Positions 8,842 through 19,157 of a stretch of 64,000 nt of DNA are shown piece by piece; the first letter of the stretch is position 1, and each line of letters begins with the position of its first letter. A program made the position numbers and the translations under genes. The stretch is from Paractinoplanes bogorensis (GTDB taxonomy: Bacteria; Actinomycetota; Actinomycetes; Mycobacteriales; Micromonosporaceae), in contig NZ_JAHKKG010000009.1 of the NCBI RefSeq assembly GCF_018829635.1, forward strand, positions 372,001-436,000. Reading direction: 5' to 3'. The notes below the pieces were generated by a model, which searched no databases, was not told the DNA's origin, and saw only the letters and a program-made list of their open reading frames with translations.

Positions 8842-8882
8842 AAAAAGGCGGCCCCACCACGAGAGTCCATGGTGGAGCCGCC
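8842..8882 (-). terminator. Intrinsic terminator of the GH64 glucanase gene
   Basis: On the minus strand a 13-bp stem (arms 8870-8882 and 8847-8859, one G-U type pair) is followed by five U (8846-8842). It begins nine bases after the glucanase stop. It is a textbook intrinsic terminator and also separates the glucanase gene from pepE. Confidence 0.88.
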
Positions 8883-8890
8883 GACACGAC

Positions 8891-10483
8891 TCAGCCCTTG
8901 CGCCACTTCTGGTTGGCGGCGCCGACGCAGTCCCACAGGTGCAGGCGCGCCCCGTCGTTGGGGTTGACCTCCTTGATGTCGACACACCGGTTGGCCTGGG
9001 GGTTGACCAGGTCACCGGCGCCGCTCAGCACGAACTGCTGGGCCGCCGTCCCGTTGCAGGTGTAGAGCTGGATCGGCGTGCCGTTGCCGGTGCCCGCGGC
9101 CTGCACGTCCATGCACTTGCCGCCGGCCTGCAGCGTCCCGCCGGTGAAGTTCCACTTCTGGGCGGCGGTGTTGTTGCAGGTCCACATCTGCAGCGGCGCG
9201 CTGTCGACGAAGTTGGAGCTCGGCACGTCGATGCACTTGTTGTTGAGCGAGCTGATCACCGGCACACCGCCCGTGGACGGCGGCGGGTTGGTCGTGCCCC
9301 CACCGGTGAACGGCGTCAGGTGGATGCCGGCCGAGCGCGGGTCGCCGTCGTGCACGAGCGACTCGAACGCGCCGACGTCGTCGAAGGCGAACGCGTAGGC
9401 CTTGCCGTCCTGCATGTTCGCGTGGACCGCCTTGGCGTACACGTTGGTCGGGTTGTTCTTGTAGAAGTCGGCCGCGTTGGTGCTCGGCTGCGTGTCGATG
9501 GTGCCCAGCGTGCCGCGGTTGAGGGCGGCGCACAGCGTACGGGAAATGGGTCCGACGACCTGGTCGTTGGGGGCCGGCAGGTCGCCGTCGCAGCCCCAGA
9601 CCGAGGAGGACGACGGCCGGTTGAACGACGCCACCTGCGCGCCCGACGAGTTCGTGAAGCGCATGACGTTGCCCGAGGTCCGACCGGTGTACCGCACGTT
9701 GGGCTGGTCGCCGAACGGAACAACGGTCAAATTCTTCCCGGTGTACGCGTTCCAGGCCGACGCGATATAGGAGTCCAGATACGTCGTGCTCATCAGGCCC
9801 GCGCCCGCCGCCTTGCCGGGTGCGAGGGCCCGCAGCACGGTGCCGTCCGACCGGGCATAGATGGTGTTACCCAGACCGGCGTTGCGGAGCGCGGCGAAAA
9901 TGTTGTCGCGCCCGTTGGCGACCAGGTCACCCGTACGCTTCGTGGCCCCGCCCGCCCCGGTCACCGAGACCGCGTGCGGCACCGCGAACATGTCGACCTG
10001 CGAGCTGTTCAGCCACAGGCCGGCGTCGTTGTAGGTGAACTCGCTCCAGTCGAACAGGATGTCGCGGTTGGAGTCACCACCGGCCCACGGCGCCGGCTGC
10101 ACCAGGCCGTCCGGAGTGAGGAAGAACTTGAGCTTCTGGCCGAGCGAGAAGTACACGCGCCCGGAGAACCCGCGCGGGAAGTTGATCGTCGTCGAGCCTC
10201 CGTTCCCGGCGGCGTTGATGGCCACGTCCGGGGCGGGTGCGGGCGGGTTGGCGCCGCCGCTCCACGCGGTGAACGTGCCGCCCTGGTTGACGTAGCCAAG
10301 CCGGCCGGACGACAGCTGGATGCCGATGACGTAGAGGTACACCGCGTCGCCGCGACCGGTGTTGTTGGAGACGGTGACGGGCAGGATGTTCGGGCCGATG
10401 GCCTGGGCCGCGGGTGGGGAGACCGCGACCGCGGCCGGTATGGCCAGGGCCGCTGCGACCAGGGTTCGCAGGAGGGTACGCAC
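8891..10483 (-). CDS. Secreted GH64 beta-1,3-glucanase with C-terminal ricin-type CBM13
   Basis: Extracellular laminaripentaose-producing type endo-beta-1,3-glucanase that attacks fungal wall or storage glucan. Residues 1-28 are a signal peptide ending AQA. The GH64 domain spans about 30-390. Glu148 and Asp164 are spaced exactly like the catalytic Glu154/Asp170 pair of the Streptomyces matensis enzyme (inference from spacing). A Gly/Thr/Pro linker follows, then a beta-trefoil CBM13 (about 405-530) with three QxW-type repeats (AAQKW, AAQQF, ANQKW). The start is GTG 10483. It is a monocistronic gene with its own operator and terminator. Confidence 0.92.
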   Translation of the reverse strand: MRTLLRTLVAAALAIPAAVAVSPPAAQAIGPNILPVTVSNNTGRGDAVYLYVIGIQLSSGRLGYVNQGGTFTAWSGGANPPAPAPDVAINAAGNGGSTTINFPRGFSGRVYFSLGQKLKFFLTPDGLVQPAPWAGGDSNRDILFDWSEFTYNDAGLWLNSSQVDMFAVPHAVSVTGAGGATKRTGDLVANGRDNIFAALRNAGLGNTIYARSDGTVLRALAPGKAAGAGLMSTTYLDSYIASAWNAYTGKNLTVVPFGDQPNVRYTGRTSGNVMRFTNSSGAQVASFNRPSSSSVWGCDGDLPAPNDQVVGPISRTLCAALNRGTLGTIDTQPSTNAADFYKNNPTNVYAKAVHANMQDGKAYAFAFDDVGAFESLVHDGDPRSAGIHLTPFTGGGTTNPPPSTGGVPVISSLNNKCIDVPSSNFVDSAPLQMWTCNNTAAQKWNFTGGTLQAGGKCMDVQAAGTGNGTPIQLYTCNGTAAQQFVLSGAGDLVNPQANRCVDIKEVNPNDGARLHLWDCVGAANQKWRKG

Positions 10484-10516
10484 GGGGGAACACCTTCCGC
10501 TGAAGGGGGGAACGGG

Positions 10517-10528
10517 GAGAGCGCTCTC
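10517..10528. promoter_or_regulatory. LacI/CebR-type operator upstream of the glucanase gene
   Basis: Perfect 12-bp palindrome GAGAGCGCTCTC, 34 bases upstream of the glucanase start. GAGCGCTC-centred palindromes are the classic sites of actinobacterial LacI-family sugar repressors such as CebR. Repression relieved by a glucan breakdown product is the likely mode. The repressor gene is not in this window. Confidence 0.65.
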
Positions 10529-10628
10529 AGAGAGAGTCGGATTTGTTTCCGACTTGTGTCAATAGACGCTTGCCGATGTCGCGCGGTCCCGGGCAAACGT
10601 CGGCCCGAACGGGCATAGGGTCGAGCGC

Positions 10629-11594
10629 ATGAGTGAGATGAGCTATCGGCGGCTGGGCACCTCGGGCCTGGTCGTCTCCGTCGTCGGCATCGGCTGCAAC
10701 AACTTCGGCCGCAAGCTGGACGCCGACGGCACGCGCGAGGTCGTGGACGCGGCGTTCGACGCCGGGATCACGCTGTTCGACACCGCCGACCGCTACGGCG
10801 AGCCGGCCGGCGCCTCCGAGGAATGCCTGGGTGCGGCACTCAAGGGCCGTCGCGACGAGGTGGTGCTGGCGACCAAGTTCGGGCTCGACGTGTCCGGCCT
10901 CAACGGCAACGACTTCGGCGCCCGCGGGTCGCGCCGCTACATCGTCCGCGCGGTCGAGTCGTCGCTACGCCGGCTCGAGACCGACTACATCGACCTGTAC
11001 CAGATGCACGAACCCGACCCGCTGACCCCGATCGACGAGACGCTGGCCGCCCTCGACGACCTGGTGCGTTCGGGCAAGGTGCGCTATCTGGGCAACTCGA
11101 ACTTCGCCGGCTGGCAGATCGCCGACGCCGACTGGACCGCCCGGGCGGCCGGCCACACCCCGTTCATCAGCGCGCAGAACCAGTACAGCCTGCTCCACCG
11201 CGAGGTCGAGAAGGAGGTCGTGCCCGCCTGCGAGCAGTTCGGGCTGGGCCTGCTGCCGTTCTTCCCGCTCGACTCGGGTCTGCTCAGCGGTAAGTACAGC
11301 CGCGGCTCGGCACCCACGCCGGGCACCCGGTTGTCGCTGCCCCGCTACCAGCGCTGGCTCGACGGTGCCGACTGGGACACCATCGAGGCGCTCACCGCGT
11401 TCGGCGCCGCACGCGGCCACAGCCTGCTCGACGTGGCGATCGCCGGCCTGGCCGCTCGTCCGGCCGTGACCAGCGTGATCGCGGGCGCGACGACGGCCGA
11501 GCAGGCGCACGCCAACGCGGCAGCCGGATCGTGGGAGCTGTCCACGGCCGACGTCGCCGCGCTGGACCAGGCGCTAGAGCCCGAATCCGCCTGA
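10629..11594 (+). CDS. Aldo/keto reductase
   Basis: NADPH-dependent oxidoreductase of the AKR superfamily, 321 residues, (beta/alpha)8 barrel. Visible: the N-terminal RRLGTSGLVVS, the catalytic segment FDTADRYGE (Asp and Tyr), the Lys segment VLATKFG, and the His segment YIDLYQMHEPDP. It resembles the YghZ/Kv-beta-like branch; the substrate cannot be told. The 3' end overlaps the convergent SDR gene by 21 bases. The start is ATG 10629; ATG 10638 is also possible. Confidence 0.88.
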   Translation: MSEMSYRRLGTSGLVVSVVGIGCNNFGRKLDADGTREVVDAAFDAGITLFDTADRYGEPAGASEECLGAALKGRRDEVVLATKFGLDVSGLNGNDFGARGSRRYIVRAVESSLRRLETDYIDLYQMHEPDPLTPIDETLAALDDLVRSGKVRYLGNSNFAGWQIADADWTARAAGHTPFISAQNQYSLLHREVEKEVVPACEQFGLGLLPFFPLDSGLLSGKYSRGSAPTPGTRLSLPRYQRWLDGADWDTIEALTAFGAARGHSLLDVAIAGLAARPAVTSVIAGATTAEQAHANAAAGSWELSTADVAALDQALEPESA

Positions 11595-12347
11595 CACCTC
11601 GACGTTCTGGGCGGTGATCCACCGGCTCTCGTCGCCGAGCAGCGCGACGATCGCCGCCCCCACGTCGTCGGGTTCGCCGAGCCGGCCCAGCGCCGTCTGC
11701 CCGGCCAGAATCGGAATCATTTCCGGGTACGCGTCGAAGCCCACCACGCCGTCGGCATCGGCCAGCCGGGTGCGGGTCGGGCCGGGCGAGACCGCGTTGA
11801 CCCGGATCCCGCGGACGGCGAGTTCCTTGGCCAGCACCCGGGTCCACACGTTGAGCCCGCCCTTCATCGCCGCGTAGGCCGTGTATCCGGCGTCGGCCGC
11901 CCCCGACGGCAGCGCCGAGTTGCTGCTGACGTTGACGATCGCGCCACCGTCGGTGAGCAGCGGCAACAGCGCCTGGGTGAGGAAGTACGGCCCCTTGAGC
12001 AGCACCCGCAGGAACCGGTCGAACAACTCCTCGGTCACGTCGGCGAACATCGCCATCCCGCCGAACCCCGCACTGTTGACCAGATAGTCGAACGAGTCAC
12101 GCTGCCAGTTGTCGCGCAGCGCGGCCGCGACCTGCTCGCGGAACGCCGGGAACTCCTCGGTCCGCCCGACGTCGAGCCGGAACGCGACCGCCGTCCCACC
12201 CTCCTTCTCGACCAGCGCCACGGTGTCGCGGGCCCCGCTCGGATTGCCGCTGTAGGTGACGATCACGCCCACGCCGCGCCGCGCCAGCTGCACCGCCGTC
12301 GCCTGCCCGATGCCCGAGCTGCCCCCGACCACGATTCCGACTCGCAT
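11574..12347 (-). CDS. Short-chain dehydrogenase/reductase (SDR)
   Basis: Classical SDR, 257 residues, NAD(P)-dependent. It shows the cofactor motif VVGGSSGIGQ at the N-terminus, NSAG in the middle, the catalytic Ser (NVSSNSA), and Tyr/Lys in YAAMK. ATG 12347 is chosen: AAGGGG lies about eight bases upstream, and the longer frame lacks family similarity. It is divergent from the AraC regulator at 12473, which is the likely controller. The substrate is unknown. Confidence 0.88.
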   Translation of the reverse strand: MRVGIVVGGSSGIGQATAVQLARRGVGVIVTYSGNPSGARDTVALVEKEGGTAVAFRLDVGRTEEFPAFREQVAAALRDNWQRDSFDYLVNSAGFGGMAMFADVTEELFDRFLRVLLKGPYFLTQALLPLLTDGGAIVNVSSNSALPSGAADAGYTAYAAMKGGLNVWTRVLAKELAVRGIRVNAVSPGPTRTRLADADGVVGFDAYPEMIPILAGQTALGRLGEPDDVGAAIVALLGDESRWITAQNVEVSGGFGL

Positions 12348-12472
12348 GATCCAACCCCTTTTCCCGTACGCCGTCATTTCGTTGCTTCTATTCGAGCAGC
12401 TCGTGGGATTTTCGAGTAGAACGAGACTGGCTCTCACTTGCCTATTACTCCCATCGCGAGCAGGCTGGTCTC
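12348..12472. promoter_or_regulatory. Divergent promoter region between SDR and AraC regulator genes
   Basis: 125 bases shared by two divergent genes. It is noticeably AT-richer than its surroundings around 12365-12410. It probably holds both promoters and the AraC protein's binding sites; no clear palindrome is visible. Confidence 0.4.
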
Positions 12473-13351
12473 GTGGACGAGTTGCGCGCACTCCTCAACC
12501 GGCACGCCCGATCCGGTAGCACCACGGCGATCGACGGGATGCTGATCGGGCGGGCGGAACGGGCGTACGAGGAAAGCACCTCGATGTCCGGGACTGTGCT
12601 CGCCCTCATCGCGCAGGGGGCCAAGACGCTCGCGCTCGGCGACCGCGTATACGAATATCGGGCCGGGCAATACCTCGTCGCCTCGATCGACCTGCCGGTG
12701 ACCGGCCATTACACGGAGGCGCCGGCCCTCGGTTTCGGGCTCGTGCTCGACCCGGCCGAGATCGCCGCGCTGCTGCTCGAAGCTCCGGCCGGCTCGCTAC
12801 CCGCAGCCACCGGTTCGCCGTCCGCGATCGCGGTCAGTGACGCTCCCGCCGAGCTGATCGACGCCGCAGTCCGCATGGTGCGACTGCTGGAGACCCCGCG
12901 CGACATTCCGGTGGTGGCACCCCTGATCCGCCGCGAGATCCTGTGGCGCCTGGTCAGCGGCGAGCAGGGCGCGGCCGTACGGCAACTGGGCCTGACCGAC
13001 AGCAGCCTGTCCCACGTGGCCCAGGCCGTGCAGTGGATCCGCGACAACTACCGCGAGTCATTCCGCGTCGACGACGTGGCGCGACGGGCCGGGATGAGCG
13101 CGTCCGCGTTCTACCGCAACTTCCAGGCGGTCACCGCGATGAGCCCGATCCAGTTCCAAAAGCAGATCCGCCTCCAGCAGGCGCGCCTTCTGCTGGCCGC
13201 CCGCCCAACCGACATAACCGGCGTAGGCCACCGAGTCGGCTACGACAGTCCGTCCCAGTTCAGCCGCGAGTACCGCCGCCAGTTCGGCGCCCCACCCAGC
13301 CAAGACGCAGCCCGCCTGCGCGACCGGTCACCCGCACCGGCCGTTCCGTGA
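12473..13351 (+). CDS. AraC-family transcriptional regulator
   Basis: 292 residues. The N-terminal ligand-binding domain is of the AraC_N type (about 20-170). The C-terminal double HTH (about 185-285) includes VDDVARRAGMSASAFYRNF and the second helix region with GYDSPSQFSREYRRQFG. The start is GTG 12473 (VDELRALL). It likely regulates the divergent SDR gene and perhaps itself. The last 30 codons are the source of tandem degenerate copies that continue beyond the stop (13362-13643). Confidence 0.88.
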   Translation: MDELRALLNRHARSGSTTAIDGMLIGRAERAYEESTSMSGTVLALIAQGAKTLALGDRVYEYRAGQYLVASIDLPVTGHYTEAPALGFGLVLDPAEIAALLLEAPAGSLPAATGSPSAIAVSDAPAELIDAAVRMVRLLETPRDIPVVAPLIRREILWRLVSGEQGAAVRQLGLTDSSLSHVAQAVQWIRDNYRESFRVDDVARRAGMSASAFYRNFQAVTAMSPIQFQKQIRLQQARLLLAARPTDITGVGHRVGYDSPSQFSREYRRQFGAPPSQDAARLRDRSPAPAVP

Positions 13352-13643
13352 GCCTGTCCACCATTCAGCCGCAAGTACCACCCGAGCTCGGCGCCCCACC
13401 CAGCCCGCCCGCACCGGCCGTTCCGTGAATCTGTCCACCAGTCAGCCGCGAGTACCGCCCCGAGCTCGGCGGCCCCACCCAGCCCGCCCGCCCGCGCAGC
13501 CAGACACCCGCACCGGCCGTTCCGTGAGTCCGTCCACAAACTCAGCCGTGACTACCGCCGCCAGTTCGCCGCCGCCACCCAGCCAAGACGCAGCCCGCCT
13601 GCGCGACCAGACGCCCGGGCCGACCGTTCCGTAAGTCTGTCCA
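13256..13643 (+). repeat. Four tandem degenerate copies of the araC-type gene's 3' tail
   Basis: Copies at 13256-13361 (inside the gene), 13362-13438, 13439-13537 and 13538-13643. Each contains the same ordered pieces: TCAGCCGCGAGTACCGCC, then GCCCCACCCAGCC, then CACCGGCCGTTCCGTGA, then a closing CTGTCCAC. They differ by internal deletions and substitutions. The copies outside the gene carry in-frame stops at the GTTCCGTGA position, so they are not translated as extensions. Confidence 0.85.
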
Positions 13644-14309
13644 CAGTCTCGCGATATCCACAGGGCAGGCGCTCGTCGACCGCCAAGATTCGCCCAGCCC
13701 CGTAAAATCCGTGGTGGCCGGGGGCGCCCCCGGTGGAGGGCGGGCTCTGCGCTCGGCCGACCACCAAGACCACTGCGCATGCCGGCTACGCGCGCAAGCC
13801 CACCGGCCAGCAGCGCCGAGGCGGGCAGGCCCAAGTCGCCGCGGTCGGTGCAATGCCGCAGCGACCCGGTGAGCGCCAAGTCGATAACGGCCAGCGCCGC
13901 GAGCCGCCGCCCCGCCTCATCAACCAGCTCGCGACGCCATCCAGCGTCCCGGCGAAGGCCGGTTATGAGCCGACGCGGGCGGGCCAGGCGCCACGGTCGA
14001 TGCGATGCCCGCCTCTGCCCGCTGAGCGCCAAGTCCATAACGGCCCTGCACAGCAGCGCCGCGAGCCGCCGCCCCGCCTCATCAACCAGCTCGCGACGCC
14101 ATCCAGCGTCCCGGCGAAGGCCGGCTGTGAGCCGACGCGGGCGGGCCAGGCGCCACGGTCGATGCGATGCCCGCCTCTGCCCGCTGAGCGCCAAGTCCAT
14201 AACGGCCCTGCACAGCAGCGCCGCTGGCAACGCCATCCAGCGTCCCGGCGGATGCCGGTTAAGAGCGGATGCCGGTCAAGAGCGGACGCCGGTCAAAAGC
14301 GGACGCCGC
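13644..14309 (-). repeat. Tandem repeats derived from the methyltransferase 3' end, plus 17-bp repeats
   Basis: Between the convergent AraC and methyltransferase genes. A diverged copy of the methyltransferase tail (CAGCAGCGCCGA..GCGGGCAGG) lies at 13805-13852. Then come units starting near 13870 (153 bp) and 14023 (162 bp, near-identical to the next unit), and a truncated one from about 14185. Finally three 17-bp units GCGGATGCCGGTTAAGA and variants run from 14248 to 14298 plus a partial, overlapping the methyltransferase stop. The minus-strand frame stays open across the long units, but I regard it as repeat-driven, not a gene. Confidence 0.82.
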
Positions 14310-15108
14310 CCGCCAGCAGCGCCGACGCGGGCAGGGCCAGGTCGCCGCGGTCGGTGCGGTAGGGGGCAGTCAGCTCGTCGAACGCAGCCCGCACCTCGGC
14401 CACGACCGACGGCGGCTGGGCGTCGAGGATCAGCCCGGCGGTGCTCAGGCCGGCGGCCGGCCCGGCCCACCAGTCGTCGGCGGTGATGTGCAGCGTCCAC
14501 GAGACCGTCGAGCAGGTGACCTCGGTCAGGCCGGCGCTCTCGAGCAGGGCGGACAGGCCCGATTCCGTACGCGGGAAGTCCTTCGCCGGTTCGAGACGGG
14601 GCATCGTGGCGGGCCGTTCCGCGCCGGCGGCGTCGAAGATCTCGCCCCACAGCCGTTGGGCGGTCGGCGGCGGGGACGGCCAGAGCGTCACCGCAACCCG
14701 CCCGCCGGGACGGGTCACCCGCGCGAGTTCGGCCACCGCGGCGGCCGGGTTGCCGACGTGGTTGATCACGAAGTTGGCCACGGCGACGTCGAAAGTGCGC
14801 GCCGGGAAGGGCAGCACCGGCAGGGTCGCGAGCACGGTCGCCCCGGGTGGAAGGCGGGTCGCGGCCAGCTCGAGCATGGACGGTTCGGCGTCGGCGGCCA
14901 TCACCGTCGCGCCACGGGCGGAGGCCAGGGCGGCCACCGTGCCGGTTCCGGTGCCGGCGTCGAGCAGGTGATGCCCCTTGTCGACCTCCGCCGCATCCAG
15001 CAGCGCCTCGGCCGGATGCGCGCAGAGTCGTGCGAAGCTGCGGTCGTAGGCGACGGCACGCCCGGCCCAGCGGGCCCGCTCGTGCCCGTCGAACTGGGGA
15101 CTCTTCAT
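14293..15108 (-). CDS. Class I SAM-dependent methyltransferase
   Basis: 271 residues, UbiE/Methyltransf_11 type. Motif I is LLDAGTGTGTVAAL, then the acidic motif AADAEPSM and the post-motif region [29 protein letters not shown] 15108 (MKSPQFDGHE) is chosen as the natural start. The small-molecule substrate is unknown. The final codons (GGVRF) come from a 17-bp tandem repeat, so the C-terminus may vary between strains. It follows mqnA on the same strand with a 63-base gap. Confidence 0.82.
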   Translation of the reverse strand: MKSPQFDGHERARWAGRAVAYDRSFARLCAHPAEALLDAAEVDKGHHLLDAGTGTGTVAALASARGATVMAADAEPSMLELAATRLPPGATVLATLPVLPFPARTFDVAVANFVINHVGNPAAAVAELARVTRPGGRVAVTLWPSPPPTAQRLWGEIFDAAGAERPATMPRLEPAKDFPRTESGLSALLESAGLTEVTCSTVSWTLHITADDWWAGPAAGLSTAGLILDAQPPSVVAEVRAAFDELTAPYRTDRGDLALPASALLAGGVRF

Positions 15109-15171
15109 GGCCCGACGGACCCTAGCAAGCGGGGTCAAATGCGGCGTTGACCACCGCATCGCCCTCGGAGA

Positions 15172-17226
<2,055 letters not shown>

Positions 17227-17243
<17 letters not shown>

Positions 17244-17270
17244 ACTTCGAAAATAGTCCTTCACATCTGG
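17227..17270. promoter_or_regulatory. Perfect 15-bp inverted repeat over the MFS start codon
   Basis: Arms CCAGATGTGAAGGAC (17227-17241) and GTCCTTCACATCTGG (17256-17270) with a 14-base AT-rich spacer. It covers the start of the MFS gene directly after arsR. As DNA it is a strong operator candidate for the ArsR protein. As mRNA it would form a hairpin that hides the start codon. Confidence 0.8.
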
Positions 17271-17285
17271 TTCGCGCCAGCCCCC

Positions 17286-17873
17286 TTACTCGTCCGGGAA
17301 TGCCAAATAGTTCAGATGGACGCGCCGGGCCCCGGCGGGAGGATCGGATTTCCGCGTACGCATGAGGTAGGGCTCGATGAGCTCACCGACCCGCTCGTTG
17401 AGCTGCCGCAACTCGTCCGCGGTGAGCAACAGCTGGCGGCTGCTGATCGTCCCCGCGTCCCGCCACTCCTCGGGTTCGGTCAGCTCCCGGGCGATGAAGT
17501 CACGGGCACGCGCCATGTCCCGCTCGAGAAAGATGTCGACCAGGGCCGACCGCGCCGACGCCGACTCCGGGTCATCCTGGTCGGCGTCGATCCGCAGTCC
17601 GGTGCCCGTGCTCCGCCAGAGCCGCTCGCGCCCGTCCCCGCGGCTGGGCGCCTGCTCGACCAGCCCGTATTTGGCCAGCTCACGCAGGTGATAGCTGATC
17701 GCACTGGGCGACAGATCAACCAGCGCCGCCGCCTCGGTCGCCGTCACCACGGCCCCGGTGTTGTTGAGATGCTCGACGATCGCGATCCGCGCCGGGTGGG
17801 CCAGAGCCCGCATGACTCGCGGATCCGTGATCCGAGTCCCTCCACCGTGCCCGCGCTCGCGCTCGTCCGTCAT
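17286..17873 (-). CDS. ArsR-family winged-helix regulator
   Basis: 195 residues. The N-terminal wHTH (about 18-95) contains MRALAHPARIAIVEHL and the recognition helix region LSPSAISYHLRELAKYGLVEQ. The C-terminal half (about 110-195) is a helical extension with no cysteine metal site, so a metal sensor is unlikely. Its start overlaps the mazF stop (ATGA at 17870-17873), and the MFS gene follows. It probably represses the MFS/mqnA part through the inverted repeat at 17227-17270. Confidence 0.85.
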   Translation of the reverse strand: MTDERERGHGGGTRITDPRVMRALAHPARIAIVEHLNNTGAVVTATEAAALVDLSPSAISYHLRELAKYGLVEQAPSRGDGRERLWRSTGTGLRIDADQDDPESASARSALVDIFLERDMARARDFIARELTEPEEWRDAGTISSRQLLLTADELRQLNERVGELIEPYLMRTRKSDPPAGARRVHLNYLAFPDE

Positions 17874-18178
17874 GGTCCGGTCTCCAGGTCGTACGCCGCG
17901 AGGATCGCCTCGGCCAGCGCGGGTTCCTGCCTGGGCAGCAGATAGCCCACTCGCCGGCCGATGGCCGAGCGCGGGATCGTCGTGACGTTGTCGCAGGACA
18001 CCACCGAGTCATGGTCGAGCCCGTTCGCCTTGCCGACGGGCACCTCGGTCGACAGGCCGCGAATGGTGCCGGTGATGGGCGCGACGGTGATGGCGTTGAG
18101 ATAGGGCCGCACGTGCTCGCGCGTGAGCACCAGCACGGGCCGGCTCTTGTCGAGGTCGGCCAGGTGGATCGGCCGCAT
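17870..18178 (-). CDS. mazF: MazF/PemK-family mRNA interferase toxin
   Basis: 102 residues, the size of ribosome-independent MazF endoribonucleases. Motifs: DKSRPVLVLTRE near the N-terminus, ITVAPITGTIRGLSTEVPVG in the middle, and SVVSCDNVTTIPRSAIGRRVG. The Asp-containing core and Thr are intact, so the toxin looks functional. It overlaps the antitoxin stop by one base (TGATG) and the arsR start by four, so it is co-translated with both. Confidence 0.9.
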   Translation of the reverse strand: MRPIHLADLDKSRPVLVLTREHVRPYLNAITVAPITGTIRGLSTEVPVGKANGLDHDSVVSCDNVTTIPRSAIGRRVGYLLPRQEPALAEAILAAYDLETGP

Positions 18179-18414
18179 CAGTCGAGGTCCAGCGACCGGC
18201 CGCCGGCCCAGGCAGCGAGCCCGTCGAGATCGTCGCGGTCGTTGCCGTCCGCGGCATAGATGGCCGCATCCCGCTCGGCGGCGGCCCGGCGGCGCTCCCG
18301 CTCGAGGGCGCGCACCACCACCGCGGCACGACTGGCCGCAGACCCGGAACTCACCTGTCCGTCGACAAACGCAACAAGCTCGTCCGGCAGCCGTACAGCG
18401 ATCTGAGTGCTCAT
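18178..18414 (-). CDS. mazE: MazE-type ribbon-helix-helix antitoxin
   Basis: 78 residues. The N-terminus is a ribbon-helix-helix DNA-binding segment (IAVRLPDELVAFVDGQV). The C-terminal half is Arg/Ala-rich then acidic (DGNDRDDLDG), the usual toxin-binding tail. ATG 18414 is taken; there is a TTG two codons earlier and no clear Shine-Dalgarno. First gene of the mazE-mazF-arsR-MFS-mqnA run; autorepression at its promoter is expected for the family. Confidence 0.88.
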   Translation of the reverse strand: MSTQIAVRLPDELVAFVDGQVSSGSAASRAAVVVRALERERRRAAAERDAAIYAADGNDRDDLDGLAAWAGGRSLDLD

Positions 18415-18466
18415 ACCCAAACGGTACCTGCGTGGGATGCAGCCCGATACCGCCGTCGGAGCAGGG

Positions 18467-18787
18467 TCACGCCACCTTGAGCTGCTCGTCCCCGAAGTCG
18501 GCGATGAGCCTCAGCGTGCCGCCGAGCGCCTCGATGTACCGCGCGAGAACGTCGTGGGTCGAGACGTCGCCCGCCTCGATCTGGGACACGCGCGCCACGG
18601 AGACGCCCATCCGGGTCGCCACCTGGTCCTGCGTCATCTCGCGCCGCCGGCGCATCTCGGCCAGACGCCATCCCCGCGCCTCGTCGAGCATCCGGCCCAG
18701 GCCCGCCTCAAAGGCGTCGGGCCCACCCGCCGTCTCGATCGCGCGACCCAGGTGCTCGGTGTCCCGCCAGCGCTTAGTCCCGCTCAT
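18467..18787 (-). CDS. higA: HigA-type XRE antitoxin
   Basis: 106 residues with a Cro/C1-type HTH in the C-terminal half (MTQDQVATRMGVSVARVSQIEAG). The preceding region is helical. It follows the toxin gene (toxin-first order, as in HigBA) and overlaps it by 14 bases. It neutralises the toxin and likely represses the promoter. The last segment LRLIADFGDEQLKVA is typical of this antitoxin group. Confidence 0.88.
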   Translation of the reverse strand: MSGTKRWRDTEHLGRAIETAGGPDAFEAGLGRMLDEARGWRLAEMRRRREMTQDQVATRMGVSVARVSQIEAGDVSTHDVLARYIEALGGTLRLIADFGDEQLKVA

Positions 18788-19157
18788 CCGTCATCTCCCC
18801 CTGCCGCTCCTCGAGATAGAGGGCAAAGCGCTCCTCCGCCTCCGGGACGGCGTCTCGATACCACCGACTGAAGTTTTCCGACTTGTCTCCCGCGACCAGC
18901 AGAATCGCTGAGCGCCACGGATCAAAAGCGAACAGGATGCGGATCTCTGTTCGCTTTCGAGAGGACGGTCGCAACTCCTTCAGATTGGCCAGCCGGGAGG
19001 CGGTGATGCTGTCGACCAGAGGTCGGCCCGCACCTGGCCCGACCCGCTCCAACACGAGTATCGCCTGGTTGACGAGCCGACGAGAGTCTCGGTCGGACTC
19101 ATAGAGCGCGTCGAGAAAATCCTCGACCTGCTCGGTCATGAAGATCTCCCATTCCAT
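18774..19157 (-). CDS. higB: HigB/RelE-fold toxin (phage Gp49-like)
   Basis: 127 residues of the RelE/ParE superfamily, Gp49-like HigB branch. It shows MTEQVEDFLDALYESD, then VDSITASRLANLKELRPSSRKRTEIRIL-type segments and a FDPWRSAILLVAGDKS core. Members cleave mRNA at the ribosome. The start is ATG 19157; ATG 19139 (MTEQ) is possible. Second toxin-antitoxin pair in under 1.3 kb, directly upstream of mazEF on the same strand, with a 52-base gap. Confidence 0.88.
   Translation of the reverse strand: MEWEIFMTEQVEDFLDALYESDRDSRRLVNQAILVLERVGPGAGRPLVDSITASRLANLKELRPSSRKRTEIRILFAFDPWRSAILLVAGDKSENFSRWYRDAVPEAEERFALYLEERQGEMTDERD

Noticed and set aside
13442-14236. A 264-codon open frame on the minus strand with repeated LALSGQRRASHRPWRLARP-like blocks
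   Set aside because: It is formed by 153-162 bp tandem repeats whose length is a multiple of three, has no start context and no resemblance to any family; the DNA is better explained as gene-tail repeats.
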